Shown here: positions 5,542-8,929 of the stretch, one piece after another
Position numbering within the stretch: the stretch's first letter is position 1
Layout: each line of letters begins with the position of its first letter
NCBI GenBank assembly: GCA_031549165.1
Contig: JAVBQE010000133.1
Location: 1 to 8,929, forward strand
Source: Parelusimicrobium sp031549165
GTDB lineage: Bacteria > Elusimicrobiota > Elusimicrobia > Elusimicrobiales > Elusimicrobiaceae
Length of the DNA: 8,929 bases
Reading direction: 5' to 3'
Translations under genes and position numbers: made by a program
The notes under the pieces: generated by a model
Seen by the model: the letters and a program-made list of their open reading frames with translations, nothing else
Told to the model about the DNA's origin: nothing
The model's database searches: none

Positions 5542-6465
5542 TTATTCTTTAGGCCCTTCGTTTTGAAGGTAAGCAAGCTTAATATTTTTCTTATTTATCT
5601 TTGTCAGGCTGTCTAATATCAGCGCACATACAAAACTAAGCATAGCGCACATCATAAGGCCTGTGGAAAATATTAGCGTGGGAAAACGCGGCACCGTCTG
5701 CGTTTTTAGAAATTCCACCAGCACTGGCTCTGCAAAACCTAAAGAGAGCGCTGCAAAAAATAATGCTATCGCGGAGAAGAACATCATGGGCTTTTCATCT
5801 TTAACAAGCATAAAGATGGTTCTTAAAATGCGAAACCCGTCTTTATAAGTGTTAAGCTTGCTGGCGGAGCCTTCGGGCCGGGCATAATATGGGGCTTCCA
5901 CTTCCGCGCGGTTTACGTCTAAGGACAAGCAGTGCACGGCAAGTTCCGTCTCAATTTCAAAGCCTTGGGAAAAACAGGGGAAGCTTTTCACAAAGCGCCT
6001 GCTCATTACTTTATAGCCGGAGAGCATGTCCTGTATATTACCTTTAAAAAGGAAGTTAACAAAGCCCGTAAGCATGCGGTTGCCGAAGCGGTGGCCCGCG
6101 CGGTATTCCTGCTCCCCGCCGCCGCCGCGCGCTATGTTAATATAGTCCAGCCCTTCTGCCGTTAGTTTTTGCACGGCGGGCATGGCGGCTTTAGGTTCGT
6201 AGGTAATGTCTCCGTCGCACATTATATAAATGTCGGCCTCAACATTAGCAAAAAGTTTTTTAATAACATTGCCTTTACCCTTCTGCGGTACGGGGATGAG
6301 TACTGCGCCCGCCTCGCGCGCAAGCTGCGCGGTTTTGTCTTTAGAGTTATTGTCGCCCACGTAAATTGTGGCGTGCGGAACGGCCGCTTTAAACCCTTCT
6401 ACAGTCTGTTTAACAGAAAGTTCCTCATTATAACAAGGAAGAAGAACAGCAATTTTTTTATTCAT
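5542..6465 (-). CDS. Family 2 glycosyltransferase, polyprenyl-phosphate sugar transferase type
   Basis: A 307-residue membrane-anchored GT2 enzyme. Residues 4-15 (IAVLLPCYNEEL) are the family opening; VGDNNSKDKT (36-45) contacts the nucleotide; DGD (84-86) in IMCDGDITYEP is the metal-binding DxD; MLSGYKVMSRRF (147-158) and FEIETELAVH (169-178) follow the pattern of dolichyl- or undecaprenyl-phosphate sugar transferases. Two membrane helices close the protein (about 227-247 and 263-286). Relatives move a sugar from a nucleotide donor to a lipid phosphate on the cytoplasmic face; the sugar here is unknown. The start at 6465 is chosen because homology begins there. Longer in-frame starts (6480, 6519) overlap the promoter or a terminator hairpin. 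There is no ribosome binding site, but a TATAAT lies 6 bases upstream, so the mRNA may be leaderless. Confidence 0.88.
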   Translation of the reverse strand: MNKKIAVLLPCYNEELSVKQTVEGFKAAVPHATIYVGDNNSKDKTAQLAREAGAVLIPVPQKGKGNVIKKLFANVEADIYIMCDGDITYEPKAAMPAVQKLTAEGLDYINIARGGGGEQEYRAGHRFGNRMLTGFVNFLFKGNIQDMLSGYKVMSRRFVKSFPCFSQGFEIETELAVHCLSLDVNRAEVEAPYYARPEGSASKLNTYKDGFRILRTIFMLVKDEKPMMFFSAIALFFAALSLGFAEPVLVEFLKTQTVPRFPTLIFSTGLMMCAMLSFVCALILDSLTKINKKNIKLAYLQNEGPKE

Positions 6466-6471
6466 GTATTT

Positions 6472-6500
6472 ATTATACATAAAAAACCCGCGCGTCTTAA
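6472..6500 (-). promoter_or_regulatory. Promoter of the GT2 gene, likely giving a leaderless mRNA
   Basis: On the minus strand, TTAAGA (6495-6500) is followed after 17 bases by a perfect TATAAT (6472-6477). The ATG at 6465 comes 6 bases later, where transcription would be expected to start. The -35 box sits in the loop of the terminator hairpin at 6479-6511. Confidence 0.55.
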
Positions 6501-6511
6501 AACGCGCCGGG
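6479..6511 (-). terminator. Minus-strand terminator hairpin upstream of the GT2 gene
   Basis: On the minus strand GGG and GCGCGT-type arms (plus-strand 6487-6495 with 6502-6511, one bulged base at 6508) fold into a hairpin followed by six or more T bases. It would stop minus-strand transcripts coming from beyond the transposase. It is similar in sequence to hairpins at 7389-7417 and 7939-7969. Confidence 0.7.
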
Positions 6512-6517
6512 CTAAAC

Positions 6518-6550
6518 ATGAAACAATGGGGACGGACCCCATTGTTTCAT
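6518..6550. repeat. Left terminal palindrome of the transposase unit
   Basis: A perfect 14-bp inverted repeat, ATGAAACAATGGGG (6518-6531) with CCCCATTGTTTCAT (6537-6550), around the centre ACGGA. It is likely a recognition hairpin for the Y1 transposase. Confidence 0.85.
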
Positions 6551-6565
6551 CAACATATTTATTTG

Positions 6566-6571
6566 TATAAT
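6566..6571 (+). promoter_or_regulatory. -10 box of the transposase gene, likely leaderless
   Basis: A perfect TATAAT lies 6 bases before the ATG at 6578, and no ribosome binding site is seen. A weak -35 match, TTGTTT (6542-6547), falls within the arm of the left palindrome at an 18-base spacing, so transposase binding could affect transcription. Confidence 0.5.
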
Positions 6572-6577
6572 GAAATT

Positions 6578-7342
6578 ATGGCTAGAAAACCTAGAATTAT
6601 TTACCCCGGCGCTATTTACCATATCATTATACGCGGTATTAATAAGCAGAGTATTTTTGAAGAGGATAGCGACTATTTTTTCTTTCTTAAGATATTAGAT
6701 AAATATCTTAAGGAGGCAGGCATTTTGATTTATGCTTATGTACTTATGGATAACCATGTCCATATGTTGCTGGCAGATAAAGAAGCTAAACTTTCTGAAT
6801 TCATGAAAAAACTAGGTGTTATGTATTGCGGATATTTTAATAATAAATATGAGCGCAGCGGAGGATTGTTTGAAGGTAGATTTAAAAGTGAAATTGTTAA
6901 TGACGCCCCATACCTCCTGTCCGTTATACGCTATATACATCAAAATCCTCTAAAGGCAGGAATTGTAAAAAAAGTAAGCGATTATAGGTGGAGCAGTTAT
7001 CAGGAATATCTAAAGGAAGAAAATTTGATAGATGGCAGGTTTATTTTGGAGATGTTTGATGGTGATCTTAAAAAGTTTATAGCATTTAATAATGAACCTA
7101 ATACTTCTTTTACAAGTTTAATAGATGACAAAAGGCATAAGATGTCAGACGGGGAATTACGTATTTTAATAAAAAGAGAAACAGGCCTTAATGCAATAAA
7201 TTTCACCGAACTATCCGAAAATGAAAAAGCAAAGGTATTACGGCTTTTTGGCAAATCAAGAACTCCGCATGCACAACAATTACGAATATTAAAAATAAGC
7301 AGAAGTTCTCTTTACAGGTTCATAAAAAACATGAATAAATGA
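6578..7342 (+). CDS. REP-associated tyrosine transposase (Y1_Tnp, IS200-like superfamily)
   Basis: A 254-residue HUH-type single-strand DNA transposase. It opens with MARKPRIIYPGAIYHIIIRG, the standard start of this family. The metal-binding HUH motif is HVH (60-62) in LMDNHVHMLL. The likely catalytic tyrosine is Tyr86 in CGYFNNKYERSGGLFEGRF (84-102). YIHQNPLKAGIV (119-130) and DYRWSSYQEYL (135-145) are further hallmarks. The C-terminal part (about 188-254) ends in ISRSSLYRFIK, a helix-turn-helix-like segment often found in longer members. Relatives cut and move REP-type hairpins. All key residues are present, so it may be active. The start at 6578 is set by homology; the frame runs open upstream to 6464 through the palindrome. 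The gene is AT-rich compared with its neighbours. Confidence 0.92.
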   Translation: MARKPRIIYPGAIYHIIIRGINKQSIFEEDSDYFFFLKILDKYLKEAGILIYAYVLMDNHVHMLLADKEAKLSEFMKKLGVMYCGYFNNKYERSGGLFEGRFKSEIVNDAPYLLSVIRYIHQNPLKAGIVKKVSDYRWSSYQEYLKEENLIDGRFILEMFDGDLKKFIAFNNEPNTSFTSLIDDKRHKMSDGELRILIKRETGLNAINFTELSENEKAKVLRLFGKSRTPHAQQLRILKISRSSLYRFIKNMNK

Positions 7343-7370
7343 CACAGTGGGGTCTGACCCCATTGTGTCA
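7340..7370. repeat. Right terminal palindrome of the transposase unit
   Basis: TGACACAGTGGGG (7340-7352) pairs with CCCCATTGTGTCA (7358-7370), with one G-T wobble, around the centre TCTGA. It overlaps the transposase stop codon and matches the left palindrome in length, centre size and most arm bases. Confidence 0.85.
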
Positions 7371-7388
7371 TTTGAGCTCTTAATACAT

Positions 7389-7417
7389 AAAAAGGCCGAG
7401 CGTATTAAAACGTGCGG
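7389..7417 (-). terminator. Imperfect minus-strand terminator after the small membrane protein gene
   Basis: On the minus strand CCGCACGT and ACGCTCGG (plus 7396-7403 and 7410-7417) form an 8-bp stem with two mismatches, followed by GGCC and five T bases. It lies about 10 bases after the stop codon of the gene ending at 7427. It resembles the stronger hairpins at 6479-6511 and 7939-7969 and looks eroded. Confidence 0.55.
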
Positions 7418-7426
7418 GGGTTTAAG

Positions 7427-7936
7427 TTAGAAAGGGTGGTTTAAAAAGGTTACAAAATGCGGCAGGCGCAAAGGGGCGTTCATACTTTCCAAAATGGTGC
7501 GGGTGTCCAGGAAGTAGTGTTCTTTATTTTCCGGGTCTAAATATATACAGACACTCTCCCCAGCGTTTACTGGCGGAAGGGCATAGAAGCGGTGGCTTAA
7601 ATATTTTTTGTCGCCTGTTTCTTCTGCTTGAGCTTCTATGGTATATTCTTGAGTTTCAAAATTCGCCAGCACTTTCCTTGTTTTAATGTTATGGGTATGG
7701 ATGTTTGTAATACGTGCTTGCAGCGGTATCCCGCATTTTATAAGCTGGTTTATTTTGTTTACTTTATAATAGTCAACAATGATGAAAACAATGCTTATAA
7801 CAATCATCAAAGGAATAAAGAAAAACATCCCTTCCATTTTATTCCTTATAAAAGCATAGCCTACGCTTATAAGTATCATAAGAGTCATATAAAAAAGGGT
7901 TGTCAAAAAATTACTTTTATATTTTTTCATAAGCAT
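7427..7936 (-). CDS. Small two-helix membrane protein, DUF3592-like
   Basis: A 169-residue protein of unknown function. Seen: a basic start (MLMKKYKSN), two membrane helices at about 11-30 and 36-56, then a soluble beta-rich domain. The segment INQLIKCGIPLQARITNI (61-78) and the later ALPPVNAGESVCIYLDPENKEHYFLDTR (119-146) follow the pattern of DUF3592 domains, where a GxxxxARI strand and a G-x-x-V-x-V-Y-x-D-P turn recur. The family has no assigned reaction that I can name. Start codons at 7936 and 7930 are both possible; neither has a ribosome binding site, and the terminator of the upstream gene ends only a few bases before. How it is transcribed is unclear. It lies between the heptosyltransferase and the transposase unit. 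Confidence 0.6.
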   Translation of the reverse strand: MLMKKYKSNFLTTLFYMTLMILISVGYAFIRNKMEGMFFFIPLMIVISIVFIIVDYYKVNKINQLIKCGIPLQARITNIHTHNIKTRKVLANFETQEYTIEAQAEETGDKKYLSHRFYALPPVNAGESVCIYLDPENKEHYFLDTRTILESMNAPLRLPHFVTFLNHPF

Positions 7937-7938
7937 AT

Positions 7939-7969
7939 AAAAAATCCGCGCGTCTAAAACGCGCGGATT
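7939..7969 (-). terminator. Strong minus-strand terminator after the heptosyltransferase gene
   Basis: AATCCGCGCGT and ACGCGCGGATT (7943-7953 with 7959-7969) form a perfect 11-bp stem with a 5-base loop. On the minus strand it is followed by six T bases. It begins about 10 bases after the stop codon at 7980. Confidence 0.9.
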
Positions 7970-7979
7970 GGAATTTTAT

Positions 7980-8929
7980 TTATTGTATAACGTGCGTTTC
8001 TTTTAGCATTTCTTTGGCTTGTTCGTACACCATGTCTGTGGTAATTAAGCCCATACATTTGAAGTGGCCGAGCGGGCACTTTTTGCCGCCGTGCAGCGCG
8101 CAGGGGCGGCAGGGTAAATCTTTAATTTCCACCACTCTGTGCCCTTTGCCGTAGGGGAAAAAGCCGAGCTCTTTTGTCGTCGGGCCGAAAATGGCAAGCG
8201 TAGGCACGCCGAAGGCCGTTGCTATGTGCATGGGGCCGGAGTCATTGGTGATAAAGAGTTTAAAGTGGCGCATCAAAGCCATAAGGTCCATCAGGCTGGT
8301 TTTACCGCAGAGGTTGGCAATGTCTGCGTCTACGCTCTGGCGGATTTTTTCGCCCAGCTCCCCGTCTTTTTCGCCGCCTACTAAAACTATTTTTAGGCCG
8401 AAGTCTTTATTAAGTTTAAGCGCAAGCTCTGCGTATCTTTCAGAGAACCAGCATTTTGTGGGCCAGGCAGAGCCAGGGTGCATGCCGACGAGCGTCTTGC
8501 CCTCAAGGTTAAACTCCTTCATCAGGCGCGCCACATTATCTTCCGGCGTGGGGATGGCTTTTAAATTTAATTCCTCGGCGGCAAAGTTTTCTTTAACTAT
8601 GCCGTGCAGCAGAGAAAGGTTCCTTTCCGCGTCATGCGTCATCCAGGTAAAAGGAATAGTTTTGGTGTAAAGGAACCACCCTTCGCTGGACGTAAAACCT
8701 ATGCGTATCGGCACGTGGCTCAGCCACGCAATCAGCGCGCTTCTAAAGCTTCTGTGCGGCACAAGCAGTATGTCTATGCCGCTTTTTTTAATGTCGCGCG
8801 CCGTCTGAAAAATACCTTTTACTTTGTTGATAAAACCCTTTTTGTCGTTTAAAATAATTTCGCTGACCTCAGGCATGTTCTTAAAAATTTCCTGCGTCTG
8901 CGGGCGGGTGATGACGACTATTTTGGCCT
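7980..8929 (-). CDS. ADP-heptose:LPS heptosyltransferase-like GT9 protein, N-terminus outside window
   Basis: The frame stays open from the ATG at 8876 to the window end and adds 17 residues, AKIVVITRPQTQEIFKN, which fit the first Rossmann strand of this family. The real start is therefore outside and probably 20-40 residues are missing (relatives are about 340-350 long). Counting from the ATG at 8876: GMHPGSAWPTKCWF (131-144) and FITNDSGPMHIATAFGVPTLAIFGPT (208-233) are the hallmark nucleotide-sugar binding motifs of GT9 enzymes. The C-terminal block with Cys256, Cys259, Cys267 and Cys274 (CRPCALHGGKKCPLGHFKC) is like that of WaaF-type heptosyltransferase II. Members add heptose to the lipopolysaccharide inner core in the cytoplasm. 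Exact acceptor and donor cannot be read here. A strong terminator follows. Confidence 0.9.
   Translation of the reverse strand, partial: AKIVVITRPQTQEIFKNMPEVSEIILNDKKGFINKVKGIFQTARDIKKSGIDILLVPHRSFRSALIAWLSHVPIRIGFTSSEGWFLYTKTIPFTWMTHDAERNLSLLHGIVKENFAAEELNLKAIPTPEDNVARLMKEFNLEGKTLVGMHPGSAWPTKCWFSERYAELALKLNKDFGLKIVLVGGEKDGELGEKIRQSVDADIANLCGKTSLMDLMALMRHFKLFITNDSGPMHIATAFGVPTLAIFGPTTKELGFFPYGKGHRVVEIKDLPCRPCALHGGKKCPLGHFKCMGLITTDMVYEQAKEMLKETHVIQ

Larger units (their letters stand above)
6518..7370 (+). mobile_element. REP-associated tyrosine transposase unit with terminal palindromes
   Basis: The unit consists of one transposase gene bounded by two palindromes of the same design. The left one has arms TGAAACAATGGGG/CCCCATTGTTTCA (6519-6549). 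The right one has arms TGACACAGTGGGG/CCCCATTGTGTCA (7340-7370). Each has a 5-base centre. The right palindrome contains the gene's stop codon and the left one lies just upstream of its promoter. The interior is clearly more AT-rich than the neighbouring genes, a sign of transfer. I see no target-site duplication; Y1 transposases of this type do not usually make one. Confidence 0.8.

Noticed and set aside
6466..6519. Longer start for the GT2 gene
   Set aside because: The extra residues are encoded by the promoter and a terminator hairpin, and the family's first motif begins right after the ATG at 6465.
6464..6577. Upstream in-frame extension of the transposase
   Set aside because: It covers a terminator hairpin and the left palindrome; the family's standard N-terminus begins at 6578.
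8139..8852. Plus-strand frames opposite the heptosyltransferase gene
   Set aside because: They are shadows of a gene with intact GT9 motifs on the minus strand and show no family features of their own.

Overview
The window looks like chromosomal DNA from a diderm (Gram-negative) bacterium. It encodes an outer-membrane TolC-type channel, a periplasmic adaptor and a heptosyltransferase of the lipopolysaccharide core type. From memory, the mix of gene styles and repeats would suit the Elusimicrobiota, but nothing in the window proves this and I hold it with low confidence.

Layout. Positions 1-4363 (+) hold a tripartite efflux locus: the 3' part of a TolC-family channel gene, then macA (adaptor), a MacB-type ATPase and a MacB-type permease. 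The last three overlap by 4 bases at each junction and form one operon. The ATPase and permease are separate proteins, not fused as in E. coli MacB. A 429-base gap between tolC and macA holds copy A of a long structured repeat. Positions 4364-4633 contain a large nested hairpin and the secG promoter. secG (4634-4936, +) encodes the small SecYEG subunit and ends at a textbook bidirectional terminator. Positions 4978-5541 have no gene; they hold a REP-like palindrome and copy B of the structured repeat, inverted relative to copy A. On the minus strand follow a membrane-anchored family 2 glycosyltransferase (5542-6465), a small two-helix membrane protein (7427-7936) and a heptosyltransferase (7980 to beyond the window end). 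Between the first two sits an AT-rich REP-associated tyrosine transposase (6578-7342, +), bounded by near-identical palindromes.

How the parts fit. TolC, MacA and the split MacB would form one export machine spanning both membranes. SecG helps protein translocation. The two glycosyltransferases fit envelope glycan or lipopolysaccharide synthesis, but no shared operon is visible: a strong terminator lies between the heptosyltransferase and the next gene.

The most notable non-coding signal is the pair of roughly 400-base elements (837-1223 and 5044-5540). Each starts within about 10 bases after the stop codon of a gene in the same orientation. They share a closing stem, a GC hairpin whose stem is kept while its loop differs, a long-range G-rich/C-rich pairing that competes with a local hairpin, and a tail of repeated AGGCAGTTGTT motifs. 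I do not recognise this family. Other points of interest are two promoters whose -10 box lies 6 bases before the ATG, implying leaderless mRNAs, and three related terminator hairpins on the minus strand.
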